Assembly (NCBI GenBank): GCA_002284615.2
Contig: MU070513.1
Span: forward strand, 10,002 to 39,606
Length of the DNA: 29,605 nucleotides
Source: Dunaliella salina
Taxonomy: Eukaryota > Chlorophyta > Chlorophyceae > Chlamydomonadales > Dunaliellaceae
Direction of reading: 5' to 3'
Both the position numbers and the translations under genes were made by a program. The notes under the pieces were generated by a model. The model saw nothing but the letters and a program-made list of their open reading frames with translations, had not been told where the DNA came from and ran no database searches. This document shows, one piece after another, positions 17,864-27,482 of this stretch (the first letter of the stretch is position 1; the number at the start of each line of letters is the position of its first letter).

Positions 17864-17891
17864 CTTTGAGTTATTCAAATTTCACTGAAGA

Positions 17892-18329
17892 TTACACATG
17901 CTTTTTTGCGTCCTCTCTCAATTCCATCAACAATTGCCCTAACACGTTTGCTCCAACATTTCCCTTGACACCCCAGAACTTATCTCCTCTAGGAACGCTT
18001 TCGATCAAAACTACGTTGCCTGTTCTTAATAACGTTTCCTTTAATATTGGATTTTGCGAAAATTTCTCTCTCAAAGCATCTCTCATTACCCTAATCCTCT
18101 TTCCACCAACCCACTCATTATATTCATCAGGCAATTTTCCCTTCCTTCCAAGTCTCTTTGCGTCTAAAGGATCTTCTTTTTCAAGAAATGTCTTCAATAT
18201 ATCATTAAAATTCTTCCGGTTCTCGTATTTATAAGCTTGGAATTTATGCTCCACTGTTGGAAATGTCTTGCGCGTCTTCTTATCGAAAAAGGGACTTTTA
18301 TGAAAATTTGATAGTTGTTTTAAACCGCT
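17892..18329 (-). pseudogene. NADAR (YbiA-like) family protein, 5' end lost
   Basis: The frame reads QLSNFHKSPFF, TFPTVEHKFQAYKY, DAKRLGRKGKLP, then VMRDALREKFSQNP, LLRTGNVVLIES, DKFWGVKGNVGANVLGQLLMELRE. This is the full order of motifs of the NADAR fold, whose members act on ADP-ribose or cleave riboflavin-pathway N-glycosides. The first ATG in frame (18254) would cut off the N-terminal strand; coding similarity continues upstream to about 18329 without a start codon and then meets a stop, next to the transposon end at 18345. The gene was probably truncated by that insertion. NADAR proteins are found in several large DNA viruses and phages. Confidence 0.7.
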
Positions 18330-18344
18330 CTTTTAAACTTTAAC

Positions 18345-18586
18345 AACTCTTCTTCTCTTCACCTTGCACAATCTGCCGTGCTGTTATACGTCATTGCCCC
18401 AACAACACAAACAAACATGCTAAGGCAATCCAAAGAGTCATCGACTTAATAGAGAGCCAAAGGCCGAGCACAGGGCCTGCTAGCCAGCTGAAAGCTGGTA
18501 GCATCGCCTGGTTAGGGAAAGGAACAGTTGAAAGTTAGACCTAAGGATGTTCCCGAAGGAAGCTTCGCGTTCCTTGCTGCGCAAAC
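18345..18586 (-). ncRNA. Candidate omega-RNA scaffold and right end, type 3
   Basis: Directly downstream of the third TnpB pseudogene on the same strand, and repeated without the protein gene at 6390-6639. Paired segments (agctggctagc with gctagccagct words; cgcgaagcttccttcg) are kept between the copies. Homology ends sharply at about 18345, where NADAR-flanking sequence begins, so that flank would be the guide. Confidence 0.5.
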
Positions 18587-18659
18587 GTCACGGTCACCCA
18601 ATAGCCTGCAGTGAGAACATCTATAATCTTTGGCCCCTCTTAGATTTTCTTTGACTGTT

Positions 18660-19926
18660 CTACAATTTGTACGCCGCCAACAGGCGGCCTAGGGCAAAGC
18701 CCGTACATGTCTTACTAGTGTATTCTTCGCCTCTTACAAAGACGTTGACGTCATATCTTTGGGCTGTCTGTAGCAAACGTTGTCTAAAGCCGTAATGTCT
18801 CCAACATATCATTCCTCTCACTGACTTGGCATTTATTTTTCTATTCAAACGCTTTGTCATTTGGCTAACGTTAAATGGAGGAATGATGATGTTGTTAAAG
18901 TTAGTAACCAATAAATGAATTGCCTTGCTAGGTTTTTGATTCTTTCTCTTAATCTAAGTATTTTCTTGTTATACTTTTTCCTACTAAATTTAGTTTTTTT
19001 ACCATTAGCTGTAAAAATAAGTTTGTCTAAAAATTTGCAGAGCCGAAATATCCTTGACAAGTCATTTACTCCTACTTTAAAAGCAAGGCCGTTTGTATTG
19101 CTATAAATAGTCAACATTGTTCTCACCCCAGGGTCTATTGAGCACCATTCATTACCTTTGGGGCCTGTTTGGTTTGGTCCCCAATCATCACAGGCTACTT
19201 GGTGATAAACGATGGTCAAATAGTACCTTCCTAACTTATCTTCAGTTATTTTACAATCATTCTCTAATTGTTTTAGAAGGCTTCGATTTTTTTTGATGTG
19301 GAAATTGATCTGTTGGATACATTTTTTATGCTTTGCTCTTGTGTATCCCATTGTTTGATGCCTTTTTGATATTCCAATGTGATACTTTGATTATCCTTTT
19401 TCTTCCTAAATTTTATGTCAGCTCCGGGTCAAATGTGTGGCTAGGATCTTTCTTTTTAATACCAAAGTTAGTCTTGCATGCTTGAGCTAGGTCACTCAGA
19501 GCACAATCTCTTATTTGTTTTGGAGTATCCTATTTTGTTCTTAGGTATATTACATTCGTTGATAAAACGCTTCCTTAACCAAACAAGGTCCGTCATTTTG
19601 TACTCCTTCGGCTTATGTTTAATGCATGACAGCGCCCAATTGTAAGTTGTTCGACAACAACCAAACCATTGATTAAAAATCTTCTTTTTTTGGACACTGT
19701 TTTATAATAGTTTGCAGGTTGCTTTTCCTCAATGCGTTTCCTCGCTTTTTTTCTTTTTTCTCTTTGTCAACCTCTTTGATTGTGAGTTTCTTTCTTTTTT
19801 CATCTCCTTCTTTATTTCCACCCAATGTTTCAAAGAAAACCAAGAGTTGCTAGGTAATTGCACAAAGTCACCTTTACTTTGTTCCTGGCAAACATTAGGG
19901 CAATTCTTTTTGGTTGGTAACCACAT
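18660..19926 (-). pseudogene. tnpB: TnpB / Fanzor2-like pseudogene, type 2-related
   Basis: Pieces in order: a Lys-rich N-terminus from 19926; FNQWFGCCRTTYNWAL near 19650; a region matching the type-2 TnpB SLRKRFINSCNIP segment near 19570; then 19351-18857 with ENDCKITEDKLGRYYLT and RuvC-I CSIDPGVRTML; and 18911-18660 with IIIPPFNVSQMTK, GEEYTSKTC. At least three frame changes separate them. The second half of the zinc ribbon and RuvC-III are missing: after YTSKTC the sequence turns into hairpin-rich DNA. No tnpA is present. Related to the type-2 protein but clearly diverged. Confidence 0.75.
18673..18688. repeat. Perfect 6-bp-stem hairpin replacing the zinc-ribbon end
   Basis: gccgccaacaggcggc is a perfect hairpin; beside it, gggcaaagccc (18693-18703) can also fold. 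The same block, diverged, lies at 25270-25340. Likely part of the element's structured RNA end. Confidence 0.55.
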
Positions 19927-19929
19927 GTA

Positions 19930-20159
19930 TCATATTTTAGAGACGATTTATGGCTTTAAGTACTTTTAACTACAAGATTTTTTTTATTAGACCATTCAAA
20001 GCTTTAAATCATTTCAATTTTTTATTCCTTAAATATAATTGAATAAATCAATTAACTGTTAAAACCTTCCACGCCCTCGCAATAGTAAGTGTAGTTTATT
20101 TTTAACTCAAAGCCTAAATATTAAGTAATTCAGCTAACAAAATAAAAAAGTGATAAACA
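19930..20159. other. AT-rich spacer, nothing recognised
   Basis: No ORF of note. Contains the phrase aactgttaaaaccttcca, related to phrases at about 13030 and 24842. Confidence 0.3.
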
Positions 20160-20395
20160 GCACATCATTGATTTTTCCACACATTGTGCATGTTTTGGAC
20201 CTGAAGCTGTCATTTATTTCATGCTTCTTCTTTGACACATGTCTTTAAGGCGGACAAAGTTTTTGATAGTGATGCGTCAATAAGGGCGAGGAAGTTGATA
20301 CCAAATCCGATGTCTGTGTGTGGGATTGCATGGAATTGACGGTCATTTTTTTGTTTGTTGCTGGAGGTGCAACTGCACTGTGTTTCACATCTGCT
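20160..20395 (-). pseudogene. Deleted IS607 type-1 remnant: TnpB zinc ribbon joined to TnpA resolvase piece
   Basis: 20165-20245 matches the zinc-ribbon part of type-1 tnpB (3825-3925), and 20255-20365 matches the resolvase part of type-1 tnpA (5080-5245: gatgcgtc, gaagttgatacc, atccgatgtctgt). About 1.15 kb between them is deleted. Diverged, so an old insertion. Confidence 0.65.
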
Positions 20396-20616
20396 AGGTA
20401 AAACGACGAAATGTCAGCTTCGAGTCAGTATTGAGAGCAACATGCAAATGATCAAAAGAATTTTTCAAAAGCTTGCTGCATTTGTATGAAATTTGTATTT
20501 CTTGAAGCTACAAAATCGTTAATTTCTCTGTTTAGGATCAACATGGGAAATATTGTTTCATAATTTGCATAATATATGGACATGATTTTGTGCTGATCAA
20601 TTATTTGACATTTCAT
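20396..20616. other. Spacer with a MITE-like word
   Basis: gacgaaatgtcagcttcgagtc at about 20404 echoes the MITE terminal repeat. Otherwise AT-rich with no gene. Confidence 0.3.
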
Positions 20617-21777
20617 TTAAAATTCAAATCTAAATGGAATGGATTCTTGTCTATCATATGACTTTAAAGGGTTTTCTTTCAAGAAATAAAATTTTTCATT
20701 CAACACATCACGTGACTTAACAAACATTTGTTCAAAGTTGAATTGCGGTGTCTCCATTATCAAAGATGCATCCGTTTTTGTCTTTGCGTTAAATATTTCA
20801 TCACGAGTTCTAGATAAGAATAACGCAATATCTTTACCTAATAAAGTATAATGATATTTACATGTTGATGGTGCTAAGTTTCCTTCCCAAAACATTAAAT
20901 TTTCAACAATTGCACTAAAAACATTATGCAAACCAAGTAAATAATCATCAATGTATTTCATATCTACAGGTGTGTTTATTCTTGCACGAATTTTATTAAA
21001 ATTTAGCAACCGAGCTATTAGCATAACTGCTAATTTTGATCGAACCCTTTTTTGCATCCAAAAAGATAACAAGTAATATAAAAGACCGAATATAAATGTA
21101 TAAGCAGTAAAAGCAATTTCTTCAATTATGTTTCTCCTTATATTTTCTTGCAAAAGCTTTTTACAATTTTCTGTCATGTTATCAAAAGTCAAGTTTTGAA
21201 TCAATGGGTTTTTGTATTTTCTTTTGATTTCCTTAAATATGTCAAAGTTAGAAGATTGTTGATGAAGTTTTTTGCAATATGAATCAAATGTGTAATAATT
21301 TGTTTTCAAGCGTGAAATCTCTTTAGTTATAGATAATAAACGAATTTTTTCGAAAGTTTTGGTAATATCTTTGCGTGAATATGGATCAACAACAAAAGCA
21401 TTTTTGTCTTTATCTAATAAATATTCAAGCTTGCTAATTGTTTCAAAATTATCGATGTAACATTGATTAGAAGTATCAACATTTTCAACATTAATCTTTG
21501 ATGTATCTGTTGCAACATTTTCAATTAAATCTGTTTTATTCTTAAAGTCAATTATAGTTAGTGAACATGGAATGCTTGTTTCTGTATTCATTGTAATTGG
21601 ATTAAACCTTTCCTTTTTTAGAGTGTTAATAACCTTGTTATCATCTTTCATGATTTTAGAAATGTATAAGCAATATTCACACGATGTGCTAAAAATTGCG
21701 CTTCTTCTTGGCTGATATATGTCAGCAATTGCGCATAATGTTTGTGTCATATTTGTGTTGTTTTTTAAAATATTCAT
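20617..21777 (-). CDS. Unidentified virus-like protein, 386 aa, one membrane segment
   Basis: An intact AT-rich ORF, the longest undamaged virus-like one besides PA14. Residues 221-240 (IAFTAYTFIFGLLYYLLSFW) are a probable transmembrane helix, followed by a basic stretch. The C-terminal part is helical with aromatic residues. A cysteine-containing N-terminus (TSCEYCLYI) is visible. No family recognised. It lies 58 bases downstream of the broken gene at 21836-23523, same strand. Confidence 0.6.
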   Translation of the reverse strand: MNILKNNTNMTQTLCAIADIYQPRRSAIFSTSCEYCLYISKIMKDDNKVINTLKKERFNPITMNTETSIPCSLTIIDFKNKTDLIENVATDTSKINVENVDTSNQCYIDNFETISKLEYLLDKDKNAFVVDPYSRKDITKTFEKIRLLSITKEISRLKTNYYTFDSYCKKLHQQSSNFDIFKEIKRKYKNPLIQNLTFDNMTENCKKLLQENIRRNIIEEIAFTAYTFIFGLLYYLLSFWMQKRVRSKLAVMLIARLLNFNKIRARINTPVDMKYIDDYLLGLHNVFSAIVENLMFWEGNLAPSTCKYHYTLLGKDIALFLSRTRDEIFNAKTKTDASLIMETPQFNFEQMFVKSRDVLNEKFYFLKENPLKSYDRQESIPFRFEF

Positions 21778-21835
21778 TATCCTTTCTTCTATTTGACCTC
21801 CTGGAAAACAGAATGAAGTTGTCTTATCTATGAAG

Positions 21836-23523
21836 TTAATGAAATCGTAAAAATTCCAAAAAATCAGTCAACATGTAGGAATGAAACCCAAACTCTTCTA
21901 AATTTTCTCTTTTTATTTTTTTAGTAAACCCTGAATCTTTTAAACTTATTTCACCGACTTGTAATCTATATCCAGATGATGAATTTATAAAAGCTTTGTC
22001 GTTTTTGTCGTATCCTCTTATTCTAAAATTAGTGTCCAAGGGATTTTTATGGTTTTCAAGAAAATCATCTTTAAAAACAACTAAGAAACGAATATCATGA
22101 TCATCAATTATTTTAATAAAAGGCAAATATGATTTAAAGATATTCAAGTTAAATTGTGCGGGACAGCATGTGTGTTCGATATTGTCAACATATTTGATTA
22201 TATCTTGTTTGGCTTGTATATAGAAAGAAAGTAATTGATTTCCAATTCCATGAATACATGTTGTTGATAAATTTTCTGTTAGATCTTCGAGTGTTGTGTT
22301 ATTATATTTTAAGTCTTTGATAAGTTCAAACAATGATGTACCGTTAATTTGTAATTTTTTAAATTCATGTGCAACTTGATAATATTTTTGGATGCAAAAA
22401 TTTGATATTGGGAAATAATGCTGTGATTCAGTTATCATATCTGAAAAACATATGTATCCTAGAAGACCTATCAATTCTATAAATGAAGTACATGTATATT
22501 TTACAAGATTCGCAATTATGTCAAAATTGTTATCGGATTTATTGTTTATAAGGAACTCAAGAAATGTGTATATTTCTTTAGATGATAAAGGTTGTTTTAA
22601 TTTAAAATTAGTATGCACTTCGTCTTCCAGAGGTGTTCCAGAAAGCAAATTTTTTTTTGATCTTTGGTACATTTGAGAGGGGTATTCCATAATAACATCT
22701 TGTTGAGATTCCTTTCCACCTTTTACTAATGCTAATGTCATACCTTTTAAAAAAAAATGGTCGAATATTCTTGGGTATTGATCCTATTTTATACATTTTT
22801 TTATTACCTTTATTTATAACCAAATTTGTTGCAATTAATGAAAATAACAAACATTCATTATTAATGTTGACGTACGGTTCTTTCAAGGCATCATCAATTG
22901 TGAATTCTAGAAATGATTTGTCAATTAAAATGTCATTTTCATTTTTGCACAAAACGGGGTTGAGTTTTTTGAAAAAATCTACAATTTCACTGTCTTTATT
23001 TCCAAAAATGGTAAGTAAATTATGTTTCTTTAGATCTTGTTTAACATACTCTATACACTCCTTGTCCATCGTGTTATTTTTCAGCATTTTTTGGAATTCG
23101 GGATCACTTAATTTTTGGCATCCAATGTTTACTTTATTTTGTTTGATTTCTTTATCTCGTTTTTTTTCCTGCTCTGTTTCAGAATTTAAAAAAAAAAATC
23201 TTCTTTTCCAAGCCTTATAGAAGTAAAAATTTTCCAGAGCATATCCTTTTCTTCTTTATTTACGTCTTTTTGCTTCACATTTTCATATAAAGACAGGCTT
23301 TTTTCATCTTTATGTATTGCTTGTGATAAAACAAAACCATACACATTACATAGTTTGCCAATTTAGATCCTTGATAAAACATAATTTCTTTAAAATTATC
23401 AATGAATTCTTGTAATTCATCAGATGCTTTATTTTTTTCCCTAAACAAGAAGGTATACGAATTTTTTTTGTTTTGAAGATATTCACGATAAGTTAACATT
23501 GCAGATTCATCTTTAATTATCAT
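21836..23523 (-). pseudogene. Unidentified large virus-like gene, four-frame mosaic
   Basis: Open stretches follow one another without gaps: 23523-23370, then about 23370-23200, then about 23190-22755, then 22750-21836. Frame changes map near aaattgg at 23363, to A11 at 23188-23198 and to A9 at 22749-22757. Read together they give about 560 residues. Frame-consistent codons on both sides of each homopolymer suggest single-base errors or recent damage. Helical, Lys/Asn-rich, no domain recognised. The opening residues (SYTFLFREK) resemble those of the small ORF at 24243 (NVSFLFRDK), hinting at paralogy. A run of tatatata precedes the start. Confidence 0.55.
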
Positions 23524-24242
23524 TTATTATATATATATTTTTTTTGTAACTTTTTTCACAAATTATTTCCTGTCTGGATGATGATTTTAAAAATACATGA
23601 TTGAAGCATGACAATCTACTTTTTTGGCACTTTAGTCTTCTCAAGTATATAAATCACTCTTAACCTGTTTCATCTTTTTACCATCTTCCGTGTCGTTACA
23701 TGTCATTGAATGATACATCCAGCAATCCCAAAAGCTAAGCACCCGAAAAGAGACTATGGTAGACAATAAAAGTATCAAAGAATGGGAGACTATACTATCA
23801 CAGCATAATAAATAATAATGTTCATTTGACAATTATAAAGCTCGGCACTTGTTCTCAACGCACTTTACTGTTGATTAGAAAGCTAAAATGGAATAGACAA
23901 CGTCTGGCGGGTCATGAAAAAGCGGAAAAATGGATAGATCAAAACGTCCGAAGACGTTAGGCCAGACTGCAAATGGGTGTGGGAATCGAGACCCTGTTGG
24001 CTTTAACAGCTTTTGAAAGAAAAGAACGACCATTAGCATTTTGGCGAGAAATAATTCATGCCCAGTAAACGCTGGGTTTTGAAATGTTAATGACTGTAAA
24101 ACGGCACAGGCAAAGGATTTGCTAAAGCAAACCTCTACAAACATTGTAGAATATTCTCATGTAACGATTTTCATTAACAGTGTGCGATTTTTCGGAGCAG
24201 TTGTTATAATTAATGTTAAATTTTGAAAGCAAATGACTAAAA
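23524..24242. other. Intergenic with hairpins and MITE-like sequence
   Basis: Contains aacgtccgaagacgtt (about 23942-23957) and cccagtaaacgctggg (about 24060-24075), both small perfect hairpins, and a word ctggcgggtca at 23905 like the MITE terminus. The phrase ttgaaatgttaatg at about 24080 recurs at 17709 and 24650. GC content is higher than in neighbouring ORFs. No gene or tRNA was recognised. Confidence 0.4.
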
Positions 24243-24578
24243 TTATTGTCTAGACTCTGGAAAGAGAAAATTTTTAACATCCAATTCAATATCATTAAGA
24301 ATTGATATTTCTACATTTGATGGTACGTAATCATGTCTTTCAAAGACTGAGGCAACAACAATCCATAAGTATTGGATAGCATATGCTGTCAAATTCTGAT
24401 TGAATTCATCATTATTTTGCAATATATTCAATGCGTTGTATATCAAGATGGCCAAAAAATATTTTTGATGTTCAATTTTATCTCTGAATAAAAATGATAC
24501 ATTTTGATAATTCTCCATTTTCATTTTTTCGTATAACATAAATTTCATTGTAGACTCAGGATATACGATAAGAGTCAT
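24243..24578 (-). CDS. Small virus-like protein, 111 aa
   Basis: Intact ORF with a hydrophobic helical centre (YFLAILIYNALNIL and YAIQYLWIVVASVF) and acidic C-terminus. Its start (TMKFMLYEKMKMENYQNVSFLFRDK) is similar in layout to the first codons of the gene ending at 23523. Function unknown. Could be a fragment of a longer paralogue. Confidence 0.5.
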   Translation of the reverse strand: MTLIVYPESTMKFMLYEKMKMENYQNVSFLFRDKIEHQKYFLAILIYNALNILQNNDEFNQNLTAYAIQYLWIVVASVFERHDYVPSNVEISILNDIELDVKNFLFPESRQ

Positions 24579-24599
24579 TTTAATTCTAATGATATGTTC

Positions 24600-25179
24600 T
24601 TAACTATCTTAATTTACATACGGTGTAACCGTTTAGCATTTTAACTGTCATTTGAAATGTTAATGGCTATAATTGTCATGATAGCACTTTACAAAATAAT
24701 TTTTAAATCGAACTTTTTTTACACAATTTTGCATTTAACCTTGCAAACATCAGCAGAACAGCTCCAACATATTATCTTATAGAACAGAAAGACCAAACGT
24801 TTGACATTTTTTTTCAATCTTCAATTTTATGAAGTAAACGTATTAATTGTTAGAACCTTCAAATTGAATAAGTCAAGAAAGTTTCCAAATTGTTCGACAC
24901 TTTTCTTTAAAACCCCTAAACCCTAACCTCTGCTGATGAACGTTTTGTTAAACACTTTTTCCAACACAAAATGAAATAAAGACATAGTGAAAAGTTCAAT
25001 ATAATTCAAATTTGTTCAAGAAAGCTTAAAATTGTTCACTGTTTTTCCGAATACAAAGGGGCAAATCCAATAAATAAATTATTACAAACGGTTTCTGCTT
25101 GTTTTGTAAATATATCTTAATTTTTTGCTCTTGAGTTTGATGCTTAATCTTTATATCAAATCTATGGCTTTTTTTTTAT
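24600..25179. other. Intergenic with MITE-related words and a short telomere-like motif
   Basis: ccgtttagcattttaactgtca at about 24628 and agaccaaacgtttgaca at about 24790 match the two inner and outer parts of the MITE at 14483-14793, so a decayed copy of about 180 bp may lie between. cccctaaaccctaacc at about 24910 looks like two plant/algal telomere units, too short to mean much. No gene. Confidence 0.4.
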
Positions 25180-25345
25180 TGTATGTTTGAGCTAGGTCAC
25201 TCAAAGCACATGGAAAAGGTACTTTTTGTGCTCTTACATTTGTTGATGCATTAACCAAACTGCCATTTTGTACGCTTTTGGCTAGGGCAAAGCTTGTACA
25301 TGCGAAGATACCTGCGCGAAGCGCCTAGGCCAATTTTGTTGGCGT
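25180..25345 (-). pseudogene. TnpB-element remnant related to type 3
   Basis: gtttgagctaggtcactcaaagcaca matches gcttgagctaggtcactcagagcaca at about 19482, in the N-terminal part of the third TnpB. Further words (catttgttgatg; ccattttgtac) match 19553-19605. From 25270 on it matches the hairpin-rich block at 18665-18705 (agggcaaagc, gtacatg). The middle of tnpB is deleted. Confidence 0.6.
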
Positions 25346-26252
25346 ACGCTTTTGACTTTTCAGCATCTCGTTAAATACAAACTGATGATAAGATTTAATC
25401 CAAGTATGAAAAGATGATAATCTTTTTAATTTTCTCATTGCTAAACCAATCAAGTCTTTTGTATAAACATCAGGATTACTTAGTTTGACTTCAATATACC
25501 AAATATTCCATATAAAACAATTTGCGGCATATGGACTTCATTACATACGGATGTGTTTCGATCGATTGAAAAATGTTTTTAGATGGACATATTTCTATTG
25601 AAGACAAATATTGAACGTTTTTAATATGTTTTGAAAAATACTCTCTTAGTAATTTGTCAAGGAATTCCGGATTAAATTCTTGTATGGTAAGTCCATGTGG
25701 ATCAAAGCGTTCCAACTCATTTGTTATCTTATTGTATATCAAATTCCCAGAATGACACATATCTTCGGCATGACAACCCAATTCCAATGGGACAACTATG
25801 AATTTTATTCTTCTATCTTTCATTCCTTCACGAAAAGACTTCCAAAAACCTTTTGGTGTTGTTAGTTGATATGGATAATCAAAATCACCTTCGTCGAATG
25901 GCAATTTCCAAGTAATTGCGTTGTCTTCAGAATGATTTAATACCAAAAAAGCGTGACCATATTTTGATACAATGTGCTTCATTAATTTATTTTGAATTTC
26001 ATTTGAATTATCAACGTTATATCCTAACCACACAACATTTTTAATGTTATCATACAAAATATTTACATCTATCATTGCTTTATTTCTACTTCGTACACAT
26101 TCTTTTCTCACTTCGTCATAATACATTCCATTCTTACATTTTTCTTCCTTATCAACCCTTAATTGTTTCAATAATCGTGACATATTTTTAACACACATGT
26201 TCGTCTCCGGATTAAGAATTCTAAGTGAATCCTTACAATCTTTTTCCTTCAT
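25325..26252 (-). pseudogene. NCLDV cysteine-protease-like protein, frameshifted before the catalytic Cys
   Basis: From ATG 26252: an N-terminal ILNPETNMCV motif and a CKNGMYYDEVRKECV segment seen in viral cysteine-rich adaptors; a strand IKFIVVPLEL; CHSGNLIYNKITNELERFDPHG with likely catalytic H167 and D184; and ICPSKNIFQSIET. The frame then closes at 25491, but the +1 frame continues as PYAANCFIWNIWYIEVKLSNP, the expected Cys-helix motif of adenain/Ulp1-like viral proteases. The break is near 25535-25545 (one extra base). The C-terminus runs into the transposon remnant at 25345 and stops at 25325. Assignment rests on motif order; the exact peptidase clan is inferred. Confidence 0.6.
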
Positions 26253-26299
26253 TTTTTTCCTAAACTCGACATATGTCCCTCATAATTCAAAAAGTGTGC

Positions 26300-26958
26300 T
26301 TATTGTAAAAACCTCAAAATTGATAAAACATTTTCAGTAAACGTAAGAGATGGATTGATTGATAAATTGAAGAAATAATTCAAAACGAACAAAGGATACA
26401 CTTCTTTCCTTGGCATTTTCACTTTATCTTGCAAATAAATAGGTACATAAAAATATTGCAGCAATTTAATATCATTATTAATTTCTTTTATTTTTCTCAA
26501 ATACTTCTTTTTTAACATTTTTCGCACACTCACCCAAAATCTTGATAAATGGTAAGCTTTAATGTCAATAAATTGCATTCTTTCCATATTTCTATTATAC
26601 AGCAATAAAAGACCATGCAATGATTTCTCTTTGTGATTTTTCATACAATTTTTATGTTTAATCAAAACTGGAATTAATATAAGAGGCCTCAAATTGTTTT
26701 CTTTCCTTAAAATGAAAAAAAAAACTCTTTGGATTCATTCTCATGATAATTAGGTGTTGTTATTGTTCGAAGTTTTTCATTACAGTCAATCAATACGCAA
26801 TCTTGTGAGTCAAAAACACGTATTTCTTTTAAATTACCATATTTATTTCGGATACTTGGGAGTGTATCATAATTTGGTAAATTAAGCAAGAAATAAAATA
26901 AATGAGGTAATGGGTCACCAAAATTATATTTGAATTCGTTCAATTCAGTCAAATACAT
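26300..26958 (-). pseudogene. Protease-fold paralogue lacking the catalytic cysteine, frameshifted
   Basis: Two open pieces, 26958-26707 and 26692-26300, join at A10 (26715-26724). The chain follows the neighbouring protease in order: RPLILIPVLI aligns with IKFIVVPLEL, LHGLLLLYNRNMERMQFID with the His-to-Asp segment, and LFVLNYFFNLSINP with CFIWNIWYIEVKLSNP, where the cysteine is replaced by leucine. It is therefore likely a tandem duplicate without protease activity. Its start codon lies inside the first eight bases of the 2.65-kb repeat, so its true N-terminus may be lost. Confidence 0.5.
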
Positions 26959-27317
26959 TTTTTAACCCTTGGAGGTTTAAAATGTTGGTTTATCTAAGAA
27001 AATTATAAATATACACTTTAAATTTGATTTAATACTTAATTTATTTAATATGAATATGAACAAGCCACCTGACCAATACAAAACAAACAAGACGTCTATC
27101 AAAAGTATTGTCCAGATTTTCAAGGAAAACTAATGAAAGTTGTATTAAACCCAAAATGATCTTTTGAACACTCTTTTTATCACGCATGGGTCGATGAGCA
27201 AAAACACCTCGAATAAATTTCAAAGAAGATAGTGTGGTCTATGACATACAATGTTTCCCGCAAGATTACCTACCTACCTTGTATGATATACATGATGAAA
27301 AAAGTAGATAAACAATG

Positions 27318-27482
27318 TCCGCTACATCAATCTTTAGTAGCCCTCAATTTCTTGAAGAATATTGAGTCCTAGCGAACAACCACGTGGATGCAAGCACACA
27401 CGTGGCGTCTCTAAAGATAGCGTCTTGGTTGTTCCATCTTAATTAGGAACAACCAATCCGGAGGTAGCTCTCAGAAATTCCT
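27318..27482 (-). ncRNA. Candidate omega-RNA scaffold, type 1, copy B
   Basis: Same hairpin (27425-27435 with 27446-27456) and terminal motif as copy A. The flank after the terminus is the same as in copy A because it lies inside the large repeat, so both copies would carry the same guide. Confidence 0.5.

Noticed and set aside
23880..24140. Possible tRNA or structured RNA gene
   Set aside because: Small hairpins are present, but no cloverleaf, anticodon arm or T-loop consensus could be built.
24905..24930. Telomere-like ccctaaaccctaacc
   Set aside because: Only two imperfect units; not a telomere and weak as an interstitial array.
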